Shown: positions 38,140 to 47,712, counted from the stretch's first letter. The stretch: 64,000 bases of DNA from Sporosarcina pasteurii (GCF_041295575.1 NZ_CP160452.1:1426001-1490000); one strand, 5' to 3'. Notes: generated by a model from the sequence alone, not told the origin. Numbers and translations: made by a program.

Positions 38140-38559
38140 CTAGACTTTTTTCTGGCTTTGTATATACTTTCGTATTTGATCTTCAGTATTTTCACTCACG
38201 GTCGCTACAAAGTAACTAGGGTTCCAAAGATGCCCGCCCCACAATTGTTTTTTTAGTTCAGGATGTTTCTTAAATAAGAATCTGGCTGATACCCCTTTAA
38301 ATGCTTTAACAAAGTTCGGGATATAATGTTGCGGCTTACATTCAATGAGTAAATGGATGTGATCTTTGTCGGTTTCCATTTCAACAATTTTTATATCATT
38401 GTCAAATGCGATATGTTTTAACAGTTCCTCTACGTCTACATCTACTTACCCTATTAAAATATCATGCCGGTATTTCACACACTAAACGAGATGGTATTGA
38501 ATGGAATAGACATATCCACGCCCACGCCCACGCCCATAATGAATTTCAGGTATAGACAA
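38140..38559 (-). pseudogene. tnpA: tnpA, Y1 transposase with two nonsense codons
   Basis: IS200-type HUH transposase. The whole protein can be read in one frame from TTG 38557-38559 (GTG 38560-38562 alternative): YVYSIQYHLV, stop TAG (38482-38484, probably from TGG), CVKYRHDILIG, stop TAA (38446-38448), then DHIHLLIECKPQHYIPNF with the HUH motif, WNPSYFVATVSENTE and catalytic Tyr in RKYIQSQ. Before YVYS lies GRGRGRG, coded by three copies of gggcgt. Two in-frame stops make it inactive. Confidence 0.85.
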
Positions 38560-38720
38560 CACCTCATTATTTGATTTACATATGTATTGATGGATACCCT
38601 TGAACAACGGATTTTAAACGCCTTTACAATCTAATATATATCGGTTGATTAATATAGCTAAAGCTATGCTTAAACTGAAGCCGATTCATCCCACGACTGA
38701 AGTCACGGGTGTTCTCGGCT

Positions 38721-39147
38721 TATTTATAAAGATGACAGAAGTGTACATTATTACTCCAAGATTTTACCAATTGGGGAAGGGGATATGTAATAAATACAGG
38801 AATCTATGACAATCATAAATGCCTTCTTTGTTATGAAAGTAGAAATATTTCGTAATGCAGTTTGAACAACAGAGCTGCACCTTAATATTCTTTTTCAAAA
38901 GTATTTTTGAATTGCTTATGCTAAGTTAGGATAAAAGAAGAATATCCTAGTATAGCAACCTACTTAATAATCAGTTAATTGAGATTGGATCGAAATTTGA
39001 CAAATTGTCAACCTTTCTTTTAGGAAGCAGGTAACTGGTAAAGCGAGTTGTGACAGATGACAACATGAGTAATGCCGCGCGTTGTCATATTGTCAATGTG
39101 GCGCAAAACAGCAACTCATGCCATTAGATGATTTTAATTTCTGAACA
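38721..39147. other. Intergenic region with TTGACAA/TTGTCAA motifs
   Basis: No gene recognised. Inverted repeat TTGACAA-a-TTGTCAA is at 38997-39011, with related sequences tgacagatgacaac (39051-39064), gttgtcatattgtcaatg (39081-39098) and attgacaaattaacaat (39147-39163). They may be sites for the adjacent HTH protein. Confidence 0.45.
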
Positions 39148-39176
39148 TTGACAAATTAACAATTAATTCTTATACT
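39148..39176 (+). promoter_or_regulatory. Sigma-A promoter of the HTH-DUF1232 gene
   Basis: TTGACA (39148-39153) and TATACT (39171-39176) with a 17-base spacer. The -35 lies within one of the TTGACAA-like motifs, which would fit autorepression. Confidence 0.65.
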
Positions 39177-39238
39177 TCTTATAATAGCAATCTATTACTG
39201 TTCTGGGAATACATCGAATATCGAAGGGACGGGAGATT

Positions 39239-39889
39239 ATGACTAGTAAGGGAGAAAGAAAAAATTTTGGTGTGTTGTTAAAAAAGTTATTAGAAGAACG
39301 TTCAATGTCCATGCGAAAACTTAGCGAACTAACTGAAATTGACACAGCGACAATTTCACGAATTATTAATGGTAAACGAAAAGCAAACCTTCAACATTTA
39401 AAGAAAATTGCTGACAGTTTAGATGTTCCAATATCTGAATTAATAAAGGGTTCTAGTCAATCGATTGAACAGGCAAAGTCTGCAATACATGAAAACATAG
39501 ATGATTTAATTGATATGCTTCAATCAAGTCTAATTAATTCCAATACATATGAAGATGGATTTTCAATTGATCAAGTGGGAAAAGCATTAAAGAACTACGA
39601 ACAATTTTCACAAACAGAAGAAGGAAAGCACCTTATTTTAAATAGATTTCATGAAAAACTGAAGAACCTCGACAGCATTGGTCCCTTTATTGACCAATTA
39701 ACGGAGCTTCATGAAATATATCTAAAGAAAGAGGCACAGCCGTCAAAACTTCTTTTAATTGGAAGTGCATTAATTTATTTTATAATGCCGGTAGATGTCA
39801 TTCCAGATTATATTTTTCCGATAGGATATTTAGATGATGCTATCGCTGTCAAGCTTGTAGCGAAGCAATTATTACAGAAAAAGAATTGA
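39239..39889 (+). CDS. XRE-type HTH regulator fused to a DUF1232 membrane segment
   Basis: 216 residues: XRE helix-turn-helix (about 10-65, MRKLSELTEIDTATISRIIN), an acidic helical spacer with FSIDQVGKALKNYEQF, and a C-terminal DUF1232 (YkvA-like) segment with LLLIGSALIYFIMPVDVIPD, which is one membrane hairpin with the typical P-D-IPD motif. A membrane-tethered DNA-binding protein is implied. ATG after GGGACGGGAGA. Target unknown; repeats upstream suggest it controls itself. Confidence 0.85.
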   Translation: MTSKGERKNFGVLLKKLLEERSMSMRKLSELTEIDTATISRIINGKRKANLQHLKKIADSLDVPISELIKGSSQSIEQAKSAIHENIDDLIDMLQSSLINSNTYEDGFSIDQVGKALKNYEQFSQTEEGKHLILNRFHEKLKNLDSIGPFIDQLTELHEIYLKKEAQPSKLLLIGSALIYFIMPVDVIPDYIFPIGYLDDAIAVKLVAKQLLQKKN

Positions 39890-39896
39890 AAACACG

Positions 39897-39940
39897 AAAA
39901 GGGAAGTCCAACTAATTGCTAGAAAGGACTTCCCTATTCT
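39897..39940. terminator. Bidirectional terminator between HTH-DUF1232 and GntR genes
   Basis: Stem gggaagtcc (39901-39909) / ggacttccc (39926-39934) with A-rich left flank. Confidence 0.7.
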
Positions 39941-40018
39941 GATTCAGCTAATTTGATAACAAATAATATAGGTTGAATTTCTGCTTGAATAATGTTGCAT
40001 CATTTTATTCACTTCTAT

Positions 40019-40687
40019 TTAAGCATTGATTGTTTCATCCCAATGCGATTCCGCTTCAACTTTCAGACTATTTATATGCTTTGTTAATGTTTTTGAAAAC
40101 GTAGGTAAATCACGATTTTTCATCGCTTCAACTAAATCCCAATGATCTTTATGTCTAATGACTGTACTTTCTAGTGAAGTTGAATAAACAACACGGGATA
40201 AGGAAACATGTGTATTTAAGGAAAAATAAATTTCCTTCACTCGTGAATTTTCTGCCCATTCAATAAGGAGTTTATGAAATTTCATATCTAAGCTACTATA
40301 CTCCTCAAAAGGGAAGGGGGTTACTTCAAGTAAAGCATCCATTTGCTTGACGATTTCGTCCCAGATTTGAATTTGTTCCTCGGTTATCGTATCAATGATT
40401 TCTTCTGCAGCCCATCTTTCAATCATCAGTCGCGCATCGAGCACTTCTAAAAACTCAGTTAATTTTATTTCGGTCACATATGTGCCTTTTCGTGGAATAA
40501 CCTCAATTAAACCTTCATGAACTAATTGATTAATGGCATCTTTTACTGGCGATCGACTGACACCAAATGTATCTGCTAACGTTTGAATATCTAGTTTATC
40601 GCCGGCTACATACTCACGACTAATAATTTTTTTACGAATAATTTCATATACTTGTTTCGTTAAAGGCGATGTTTCAATTCTGGACAT
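40019..40687 (-). CDS. GntR-family regulator, FadR/FCD type
   Basis: 222-residue repressor with an N-terminal winged helix (about 5-70, TLADTFGVSRSPVKDAINQL) and an all-helical FCD ligand domain (about 80-215) whose metal/ligand His residues appear as MKFHKLL and later HKDHW and HINSL. FCD regulators usually sense sugar acids. Divergent from the dehydrogenase and GntP genes, so it probably controls them. Start ATG 40685-40687 after AAAGGAAG; the frame reaches upstream to 40861 without a ribosome site. Confidence 0.9.
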   Translation of the reverse strand: MSRIETSPLTKQVYEIIRKKIISREYVAGDKLDIQTLADTFGVSRSPVKDAINQLVHEGLIEVIPRKGTYVTEIKLTEFLEVLDARLMIERWAAEEIIDTITEEQIQIWDEIVKQMDALLEVTPFPFEEYSSLDMKFHKLLIEWAENSRVKEIYFSLNTHVSLSRVVYSTSLESTVIRHKDHWDLVEAMKNRDLPTFSKTLTKHINSLKVEAESHWDETINA

Positions 40688-41161
40688 TTTTATTCTTCCT
40701 TTACTGATCTTAAGATAATAGTTGTTAATAAGACTTAAGTTTTTACTATTTATATAATTAATCAATTTAAGTATATAGTGAATTCGCATAAAAGAAAATA
40801 AAAGTTTACTCGTATTGAAGATTCTTAAAATATAAATAAATAAAATCCTATTGACCTTCAAAAGAAAAGAAGGTAAAGTGTGACATGTAACATTTCACAT
40901 ATCACGTATTGAAAATGGAAACTTTGATGAAAAGGGTTACACGACCTTCCGATTCGTAATAATAGTTAAGAATTCAGAATTGTGGATATGTTTTGATGGT
41001 GTATTAGACTTTCTGTTTTTTGAGGAAAAGGCTGCAAATAATGATATCGACTCATATAAAATGTAATCGTTTACGATTTTTGAAAAAACCAGTGAAAGCG
41101 ATGCCATAGTAGCTTAATAATACAGCATGATCAATCATTTAATCATTAAGGAGTGGGGAAA
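40688..41161. promoter_or_regulatory. Divergent control region between GntR and dehydrogenase genes
   Basis: 474 bases without a gene. The clearest site is TGTAATCGTTTACG at 41062-41075, one mismatch from the CcpA cre consensus and part of inverted repeat aatcgt-tt-acgatt (41065-41078). It could bind CcpA or the GntR protein. Promoters not clearly placed. Confidence 0.5.
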
Positions 41162-42181
41162 ATGAAAGCGGTTAGAATTCCTGAAGCTAATATCATTGAA
41201 GTGATAGATATCCCAGAGCCAGAAATCAAACAAGCGAATGAAGTGAAAGTGAAAATTAAAAGAGTCGGAATTTGTGGATCAGATATGCATATTTATCACG
41301 GTACGAATCCGCTTGCGACATATCCAAGAATTGTTGGCCATGAAGTCACAGGGGAAATTGTAGCAATCGGTGCAAATGTTAAGAACGTAGCAATTGGAGA
41401 TCATGTTGTTGTTGAACCCATCAGTTATTGTGGAACATGCTATGCATGTAAAAATGGAAGACCCAACGTTTGTAAAGAGGTATCTGTTTTTGGTGTGCAT
41501 GAAGATGGTGGAATGAGAGAGTTTGTTATTTTGTCGGATAAACAAGTACATAAAGTTAACGCCAATATTGACTGGGATGAAGCAGTCATGGCTGAGCCAT
41601 ATACAATTGGTGCACAAGCTACATGGAGAGGAAATGTAGGGGAAGGACAAACAGTCTTTATCCAAGGCGCTGGACCCATTGGGATTACAGTATTAAAAAT
41701 GGCTAAACTTCGTGGTGCTACCGTTATTATTTCAGATTATACAAATGAAAGATTAGAATTTGCGCAAGAAAACGGAGCAGACTACACGATTAATCCATCA
41801 GAAGTTGACGTTGAGGATAAAGTAAACGAAATCACAGACGACGAAGGTGCGAATGTTGTCATTGATGCAGTTGGTTTACCGCAAACTTTCGAACTAAGCG
41901 TTAGTGTAGCGTCGGCTGCAGGGAATGTCGTATTACTCGGATTCAATGCGACGCCATCCGCAATTGCTCAAATGCTTATTACGAAAAAAGAGTTAACGAT
42001 TACAGGCTCAAGACTTCAAACAAATCAATTTGGTAAAGTGGTAGAGCTCATCAACGACGAGAAATTAACACATAATGGTTTAATTACACATAGATTTCCA
42101 TTAAGTCAAATAAAAGAGGCCTTTGAATTTGTAGAGCAGAACCCTCAATTGGTTAGAAAAGCAGTGATTGAATTTAATTAA
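41162..42181 (+). CDS. Zinc-dependent medium-chain dehydrogenase (polyol/hexonate type)
   Basis: 339-residue NAD(P)-linked dehydrogenase. Catalytic zinc ligands lie in [12 protein letters not shown] and GHEVTGEI; the structural zinc Cys set is [15 protein letters not shown]; the nucleotide site is [11 protein letters not shown]. The type resembles L-idonate, L-gulonate and RspB/YjjN dehydrogenases that oxidise C5 of sugar acids. Upstream of a GntP carrier and divergent from a GntR-FCD repressor, so a sugar acid is the likely substrate. ATG 41162 nine bases after AAGGAG. Confidence 0.9.
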   Translation: MKAVRIPEANIIEVIDIPEPEIKQANEVKVKIKRVGICGSDMHIYHGTNPLATYPRIVGHEVTGEIVAIGANVKNVAIGDHVVVEPISYCGTCYACKNGRPNVCKEVSVFGVHEDGGMREFVILSDKQVHKVNANIDWDEAVMAEPYTIGAQATWRGNVGEGQTVFIQGAGPIGITVLKMAKLRGATVIISDYTNERLEFAQENGADYTINPSEVDVEDKVNEITDDEGANVVIDAVGLPQTFELSVSVASAAGNVVLLGFNATPSAIAQMLITKKELTITGSRLQTNQFGKVVELINDEKLTHNGLITHRFPLSQIKEAFEFVEQNPQLVRKAVIEFN

Positions 42182-42292
42182 TACAGTTTATATATGGGAA
42201 TATTTCTTGCAATAAAAAGTACAAATGCCCAAGGGTTTTGTATTCAACAATTGAAATTAGTTTATTATGAAAAAAGTTAGGGGATAGAAAGA

Positions 42293-43645
42293 ATGCCACT
42301 ATTAATAGTTGCTTTGGGCATTATTGTTTTGCTCGTGTTAATTATGAAATTTAACTTAAATACATTTATTTCACTCGTAGTTGTTTCATTTCTAATTGCA
42401 TTTGCTTTAGGGATGCCAATTAATGAAATTGTAAATACGATTCAAGCCGGAATGGGGAATACATTAGGCGGAATTGCCTTAGTGTTTGGATTAGGTGCCA
42501 TCTTAGGTAAACTAATTGCAGATGCGGGTGGCGCTCAACGTATCGCAGTCACATTAATTGATAAGTTTGGTGAAAAAAGAATTCAGTGGGCGGTACTTGT
42601 TGCTGGATTTATTCTAGGGATTGCCCTGTTTTTTGAAGTAGGTCTTGTATTATTAATTCCGATTGTTTATCAAATTTCTAAACAATTAAGGATATCTTTC
42701 TTATGGTTAGGACTGCCAATGACGACTGCATTATCAGTAACGCATGCGTTTTTACCACCGCATCCGGGTCCTACAGTTATCGCACAACAATATGGTGCGA
42801 ATATTGGTTTAGTATTACTTTATGGATTTATTATTGCGATTCCAACTGTTATTTTGGCGGGACCATTATTTACGATTTTTGCTAGAAAATTTGTTCCATC
42901 TGCTTTTGAAAGAGAACCAGAAGGCAGTATGGCATCTATCGGTGAAGCAAAGCAGTTTAAATTAGAAGATACGCCTGGATTTGGAATTAGTGCATTTACA
43001 GCATTATTCCCTGTTATTTTGATGGCTCTATCTACAATTGTGATATTGCTTGAAGATGCAATGGGATTATCAGGTAATTGGTTCTTCGACTTAGTTGCTT
43101 TGATTGGTGCACCGACGACGGTTATGTTACTTTCTGTATTACTAGCGTTAGTAACAATGGGGACAGCTAGAAAGATTCCTATGAAACAACTGATGAAATC
43201 CGCTGAAAGTTCTATCGCAGCTATCGGAATGATGTTACTCATTCTTGGAGCTGGTGGTTCATTGAAACAAGTGTTAATTGACGGTGGCGTTGGAGATACG
43301 GTTGCTGACCTTTTTGCAGGCAGTACGATATCTCCGTTAATCTTAGCTTGGCTTATCGCTGCGCTTATGCGAATTGCGCAAGGATCTGCAACGGTTGCTG
43401 CTTTAACGACAGCTGGTCTTGTGATTCCAATGATGGCGGGCACAGATGTGAACGTAGAACTTATGGTATTAGCCACAGGCGCTGGTAGTATCATCGCTTC
43501 CCATGTAAACGATACAGGTTTCTGGATTGTTAAAGAGTCTTTCGGTTTAACGATGAAAGAAACATTTGGGACTTGGACAGTACTTGAAACACTGATTTCA
43601 ATATTTGGTCTTGCGTTTGTATTAATTTTAAGTATGTTTGTTTAA
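42293..43645 (+). CDS. GntP-family gluconate/sugar-acid:H+ symporter
   Basis: 450-residue, roughly 12-span importer. Family motifs: GGIALVFGLGAILGKLIADAG, HAFLPPHPGPT, RIAQGSATVAALTTAG, SHVNDTGFWIVKESFGL. GntP members bring in gluconate, idonate or other hexonates with protons. It completes the local cassette. No kinase or aldolase lies nearby, so downstream steps must be elsewhere. ATG after TTAGGGGATAG. Confidence 0.92.
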   Translation: MPLLIVALGIIVLLVLIMKFNLNTFISLVVVSFLIAFALGMPINEIVNTIQAGMGNTLGGIALVFGLGAILGKLIADAGGAQRIAVTLIDKFGEKRIQWAVLVAGFILGIALFFEVGLVLLIPIVYQISKQLRISFLWLGLPMTTALSVTHAFLPPHPGPTVIAQQYGANIGLVLLYGFIIAIPTVILAGPLFTIFARKFVPSAFEREPEGSMASIGEAKQFKLEDTPGFGISAFTALFPVILMALSTIVILLEDAMGLSGNWFFDLVALIGAPTTVMLLSVLLALVTMGTARKIPMKQLMKSAESSIAAIGMMLLILGAGGSLKQVLIDGGVGDTVADLFAGSTISPLILAWLIAALMRIAQGSATVAALTTAGLVIPMMAGTDVNVELMVLATGAGSIIASHVNDTGFWIVKESFGLTMKETFGTWTVLETLISIFGLAFVLILSMFV

Positions 43646-43660
43646 GGATTAAGAAATAAT

Positions 43661-43705
43661 TTAAAAAAGCTAGTTCCAATTTATTGGGGAACTAGCTTTT
43701 TTGTA
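43661..43705 (+). terminator. Intrinsic terminator after the GntP gene
   Basis: Perfect stem aaaaaagctagttcc / ggaactagctttttt with an eight-base loop. Confidence 0.9.
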
Positions 43706-43799
43706 TATCAATTTTTAATGAATAATGAAATCATCATAAAAACGTATAGGATCACTCGAATGTCTCAACCTACAAGTACAATAGAATGGAGGAATATAT

Positions 43800-44015
43800 G
43801 TGAGAAAATATATATTCATCGTTGGATTATCAATCATTTTACTTGGAGGTTGTGCAAATGATAAGGACATGAATGAAAAAAATAAAACGCCTACAAAATC
43901 AGTTTTTAAAGATAGAGAAGATGCATGGAGAGATTTCGAAGGTCGAGATCTGAATAATCGTATGGGGGAGAATTCGTATAGTGACTACAGTGAAGTGTAT
44001 CAAGCTGTAGAATGA
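43800..44015 (+). CDS. Small lipoprotein
   Basis: 71-residue predicted lipoprotein with lipobox ILLGGC (Cys about 18) and a short, charged tail (KDREDAWRDFEGRDLNNRM). GTG start after TGGAGGA. Family not recognised. Confidence 0.75.
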   Translation: MRKYIFIVGLSIILLGGCANDKDMNEKNKTPTKSVFKDREDAWRDFEGRDLNNRMGENSYSDYSEVYQAVE

Positions 44016-44048
44016 AGAGATAGTTCGTGAAAATTAACTTCTAATTAC

Positions 44049-44086
44049 ATATAAAATGCCCTCTAATGCGAGGGCATTTTATTCGT
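44049..44086. terminator. Bidirectional terminator
   Basis: Stem aaaatgccct / agggcatttt. Confidence 0.85.
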
Positions 44087-44129
44087 TAACATTTTTGAAC
44101 TGTTACTTTCACTGCTAGTTGGTATTGCT

Positions 44130-45059
44130 TTAAGTTTCTTTAGATGTTTTTTTACTGAAAGCAAGGATTAGAATTAAGCCAAAAATACACGCAGTTCCAA
44201 GCCATTGAACTATGCCAAAGGATTCTTGTAACCAAAATACAGTCGCTAGCACTGCCGCTAAAGGTTCCAAAGTGCCTAAAAGACTCGTTTCTTTTGGCAA
44301 TAAAGATTGTAAGCTTTCTATGTAAAACCAAAAGGCAATCATCGTGCCAAACAAAATAACGAATATTAGGTATACATATGCTTCCATCGGCAAACTACTT
44401 AAATCGATTTGCCACGGGGGATGAATAAAACTTAACACAAAACCGCCGATTATCATTGCCCAACCGACCACAACAAGTGAATCATAGTATTTCAATAGTG
44501 AAATAGCATACAACGTATAAAAAGCTAACGAAACAGCGGAAAGTACTCCCCAAACAATCGCGGGAAGTGGTACTGAAAGATGACTAATTGAGCCGTTCGT
44601 TAATAAGAAAAAGCTACCGACTAAAGCAAGTGTGATTGCGATAACATCATTTCGAGTCAGAACCGTTTTTTTTCTAAGAGTTAAATAAATGATAATCATC
44701 GCGGGCGCCAAATACTGTAAGAGAGTTGCTACAGCGGCATTCCCATGTTGAATGGATGCCATATATGTATATTGGACCGCCAACATGCCAAGTAATCCAA
44801 AAGTAGTAAGTTGGAAAGCGGTTCGCTTATGTTTCCAAATATCAAGAATCTGATCGCGGTCTTTCATAAAATATTGAACGGATAATAGTAGAAAACCGGC
44901 AATTAGTAATCGAGTTGTGACGAGCCAGTTCACTTCGATAGAATAATCTCGAAAAAGTTTTTGCGCAACGGTACCCCCTACACCCCAAAAAATTGCTCCT
45001 GTAATGACAAGGATAAAACCCATTTTTCTATTTTGTTGATTTGATGCCAAATACGCCAC
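44130..45059 (-). CDS. EamA/DMT-family transporter
   Basis: 309-residue, ten-span drug/metabolite transporter with two EamA repeats (about 12-145 and 160-300; [18 protein letters not shown] and [19 protein letters not shown]). Substrate unknown; relatives export amino acids or metabolites. Annotated start is GTG 45059, but TTG 45050 is better spaced from TAGGTGG. Confidence 0.88.
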   Translation of the reverse strand: MAYLASNQQNRKMGFILVITGAIFWGVGGTVAQKLFRDYSIEVNWLVTTRLLIAGFLLLSVQYFMKDRDQILDIWKHKRTAFQLTTFGLLGMLAVQYTYMASIQHGNAAVATLLQYLAPAMIIIYLTLRKKTVLTRNDVIAITLALVGSFFLLTNGSISHLSVPLPAIVWGVLSAVSLAFYTLYAISLLKYYDSLVVVGWAMIIGGFVLSFIHPPWQIDLSSLPMEAYVYLIFVILFGTMIAFWFYIESLQSLLPKETSLLGTLEPLAAVLATVFWLQESFGIVQWLGTACIFGLILILAFSKKTSKET

Positions 45060-45132
45060 CTACCATGTATAGTAATAATACCTATTGTAATCGACTTTAA
45101 GAAAGATTAATAGTTTCGAAAACGAAGGTAAG

Positions 45133-45174
45133 TAAAAAGGACCTTTTCGAAAAAACATTTCGAGAAGGTCCGTG
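45133..45174 (-). terminator. Intrinsic terminator of the glucosaminidase gene
   Basis: Minus-strand stem ggaccttctcga / tcgaaaaggtcc followed by ttttta. Confidence 0.8.
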
Positions 45175-45177
45175 TTA

Positions 45178-46449
45178 TTAGATTCTCTTTCTAATCATAA
45201 AGTTATCTTCTAGAAGCAACCAATTTTGAGGGAATGGATAGCCGAGTACCCAATAACTGATGCCACGCAAATTATATGCCTTGACTAAATCGAATTTCGC
45301 CTGTGCACTGCGAGCATCTTCGAACCATACTTCATGTTGTTGGCCCTCATGATCGGTGTACTGGAAAAAAGGAGATTGTGTTTCTTTATCATATTGAATC
45401 GCAGTCCCAAACTCAATTGCCCTGCGAATTGCTTCTTGCTGACTAAATGTTTCCGCTTCTTGGCCTTCAACATGAGGGATGCGCCAGTCGCGCGCATAAA
45501 TTTGAAAGCCAAAAAATATTTTGTCTCTTGGAATAACTGTAATGGCATAGTCGAGGACTCTTTTGATTTGAGTGATTGGCGATATCGCTTGAGGCGGTCC
45601 AAATCGATTACCCCATTCATATGTCATTAATATGACGAAATCAACAATTCTTCCATGCGCTTCGTAATCATGCGCTTCATATAACAAGCCTCGCTGTTCA
45701 CTACTTACTTTCGGGGCAACAGCAGTGGAGACAAAATATCCTTCAGGGTGGAATCGATCTATCGTTCTCTGCAAAAACTGATTATAGTTTTCACGATCAG
45801 ATGGTTGGATGTTTTCAAAATCGATATTAATGCCAGCATAGCCTTTATTGTTCATGACAGCTAGTAGATTTGTCAATAATTGATTTTGAACATCAGGATT
45901 TGTTAAAAGCGCATGAGCGAGTTCGGTGCCAGTTTCAGTTGCACTGAAGTTCGTTAGGCATAATACGGGAACGACTCTTTCTTCATATGCTGCTCGAATA
46001 ATTGCAGTGTCGTCCATCTCGTTTAGTGTTCCATCTTCATTAAAACTGTACGTAAAGGGCATACAATACGTAAGGTCTGGCCCAACTTCATGAATTTCAT
46101 TCGCGCCAACTTCTCCTGGATTGAGTGTATAGGCATTAACATCGATAACAGGCTTTCGAGGTGGAATAGTCAACCTAGTGCCTGGTGAAATCATAGTAGG
46201 ATTACGAATAAAATTTACTTGTATGATTGATTGTAACGGAACGTTATATCGTGCGGCAATTTGCCATAAGCTTTCTCCTGGTTGAACGATATGTTGTTGG
46301 TCCGGTGTTGGGATAACAAGAGCCATCCCAACAACTAGCGCATCTGGATCTTCTAATTCATTCGCGTTTACAATTTGTTCAACTGTCACCTGAAATTGTT
46401 GGGCAATTTTTGATAATGTATCTCCACTTTGAGTTACGTAGATCTCCAT
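45178..46449 (-). CDS. SleL/YaaH-like spore cortex N-acetylglucosaminidase
   Basis: 423 residues: two LysM repeats (about 2-47 YVTQSGDTLSKIAQQF and 52-97 HIVQPGESLWQIAARY) and a GH18 catalytic domain (about 105-420) with GINIDFENI, whose final Glu is the acid, and MTYEWGNRFGPP. This layout is that of SleL/YaaH, which hydrolyses cortex muropeptides in germination. No signal peptide, as expected for a spore-located protein. ATG after AAGGAGAG. Confidence 0.9.
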   Translation of the reverse strand: MEIYVTQSGDTLSKIAQQFQVTVEQIVNANELEDPDALVVGMALVIPTPDQQHIVQPGESLWQIAARYNVPLQSIIQVNFIRNPTMISPGTRLTIPPRKPVIDVNAYTLNPGEVGANEIHEVGPDLTYCMPFTYSFNEDGTLNEMDDTAIIRAAYEERVVPVLCLTNFSATETGTELAHALLTNPDVQNQLLTNLLAVMNNKGYAGINIDFENIQPSDRENYNQFLQRTIDRFHPEGYFVSTAVAPKVSSEQRGLLYEAHDYEAHGRIVDFVILMTYEWGNRFGPPQAISPITQIKRVLDYAITVIPRDKIFFGFQIYARDWRIPHVEGQEAETFSQQEAIRRAIEFGTAIQYDKETQSPFFQYTDHEGQQHEVWFEDARSAQAKFDLVKAYNLRGISYWVLGYPFPQNWLLLEDNFMIRKRI

Positions 46450-46576
46450 CTATTTCTCTCCTTAATTCATCGTCTCTAATATGCTATTCTAGAGGAAGGA
46501 AAGATATCATGATTCATACATAATAAATGAACATACTTGTAATTTGCGAAGAATAGATGAGATGAAATGAGGGAAA

Positions 46577-47278
46577 GTGTTGGGTGGAAAAAGTGGAACA
46601 TCGTTTATTATGTTTTCTACTCCGCATGTGATCGCGATTATGATCATGATTTTTTTAATTCTACTCGTCTGGGTGTCCAGCAAACGCGGGGGGATGAGCC
46701 GACAGCGCGGAGAAAGGTTTCAACAGATTTTTGCATTATCATTGTTAGCGATGGAATGGCTTTATTATGTATGGATGGCGATGTCGGGGAAATGGGATGC
46801 TCGTTATTCATTACCACTTGAGTTATGCAGTATGAGTTTATATGTTGCAGTAGTCTTATTATGGATGAATAAACGACAACTTTATCCATTTGTATTTTTC
46901 GCAGGAGTTGGTGGAGCGCTACAAGCGATTGTTACACCTGATTTAGAACTCGATTTTCCTCATTTTAGATTCTTTCATTTTTTCTATACACATATAGGAA
47001 TTATTGTCACGGCGTTTTATTTTACATGGGTAAAGGGATATCGGCCTACATTCAAAGGTATTATTCAAACGATGATCACTCTAAATGTGATCGCAATTCT
47101 TGTCTATTTATTTAATACCATCGCCAAGAGCAATTATATGTTTTTAAATGGGAAACCTAAAAATGGTAGCTTAATCGATTATTTGGGCCCTTATCCTTGG
47201 TATTTACTATCTTTAGAAGGGGTTGCCCTAATTACATTTCTATTGCTGTGGTTACTTTTCAAAAGGAAGCGTCGCTAA
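46577..47278 (+). CDS. TIGR02206/YwaF-like membrane protein
   Basis: About 230-residue, six- or seven-span membrane protein. The segment LPLELCSMSLYVAVVLLW and the ending LDYLGPYPWYLLSLEGVA-like YLGPYPWYLL fit the YwaF/TIGR02206 family. Function unknown. GTG 46577 is very near GAGGGA; TTG 46580 is the better spaced start. Confidence 0.78.
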   Translation: MLGGKSGTSFIMFSTPHVIAIMIMIFLILLVWVSSKRGGMSRQRGERFQQIFALSLLAMEWLYYVWMAMSGKWDARYSLPLELCSMSLYVAVVLLWMNKRQLYPFVFFAGVGGALQAIVTPDLELDFPHFRFFHFFYTHIGIIVTAFYFTWVKGYRPTFKGIIQTMITLNVIAILVYLFNTIAKSNYMFLNGKPKNGSLIDYLGPYPWYLLSLEGVALITFLLLWLLFKRKRR

Positions 47279-47292
47279 AAGACGATATAAGT

Positions 47293-47712
47293 TCACCAAT
47301 ATAATTTCATTTCTAATATACAACAGCCACTTTTAGATTCTTCACTGAAAATTTCGATGTGGACACTAGAAGGGCTATATGTTGTCTTTACCTTTAAGGT
47401 AATTCCAGTAGAAGCAATCAACTCATCAACTTTTTGCTGGTTAGATAATTGCGCTTCATGCATGAGTGTCTGTGCAAAATCTGGGGAATTGAGAATTTTT
47501 TCAATCAGTATTTGAGCTTCTTTCAATAAAGCTTTATATTCTTTCGCAGAGGCATTAAATTGGCTCGTATTGACAGGTGGGAATAAATGTTCTTCTGGAT
47601 TTGGATGTTCATTTTGCAATAAAGGATTATTGTGATGAGCCTTTTGCTCATGATTATCATCGCTTCTATGTTTGCTTGGGAAATTATGGGCAAAACGAGA
47701 GAGGTAATGCAT
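47293..47712 (-). CDS. Unrecognised 139-residue protein
   Basis: Soluble, His/Asn-rich N-terminal third (HNFPSKHRSDDNHEQK), a helical middle with LLKEAQILIEKIL and a strand-rich end (SGCCILEMKLYW, two adjacent Cys). Family not recognised. ATG 47710-47712 five bases after TTGGAGG; the frame opens with TTG 47724 overlapping that site. Convergent with the YwaF-like gene, divergent from fni. Confidence 0.7.
   Translation of the reverse strand: MHYLSRFAHNFPSKHRSDDNHEQKAHHNNPLLQNEHPNPEEHLFPPVNTSQFNASAKEYKALLKEAQILIEKILNSPDFAQTLMHEAQLSNQQKVDELIASTGITLKVKTTYSPSSVHIEIFSEESKSGCCILEMKLYW

Larger units (their letters stand above)
36860..38720 (-). mobile_element. Degenerate IS200/IS605-family element (tnpA + tnpB)
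   Basis: Minus-strand element with a Y1-type tnpA followed 13 bases later by tnpB. Right end: hairpin tgact-aa-agtca at about 36863-36878, next to the flanking lipoprotein stop. Left end: cccacgactgaagtcacggg at 38690-38709, a similar imperfect hairpin. Both genes are broken, so it cannot move by itself. Boundaries are approximate. Confidence 0.8.

Noticed and set aside
42820..43494. 224-codon minus-strand open frame
   Set aside because: Antisense to the gntP coding region; low-complexity Ser/Ile/Pro composition is the shadow of membrane codons.
45178..46449. Inactive GH18 because of missing first Asp
   Set aside because: SleL/YaaH proteins commonly read GxNxDFE; the catalytic Glu is present.
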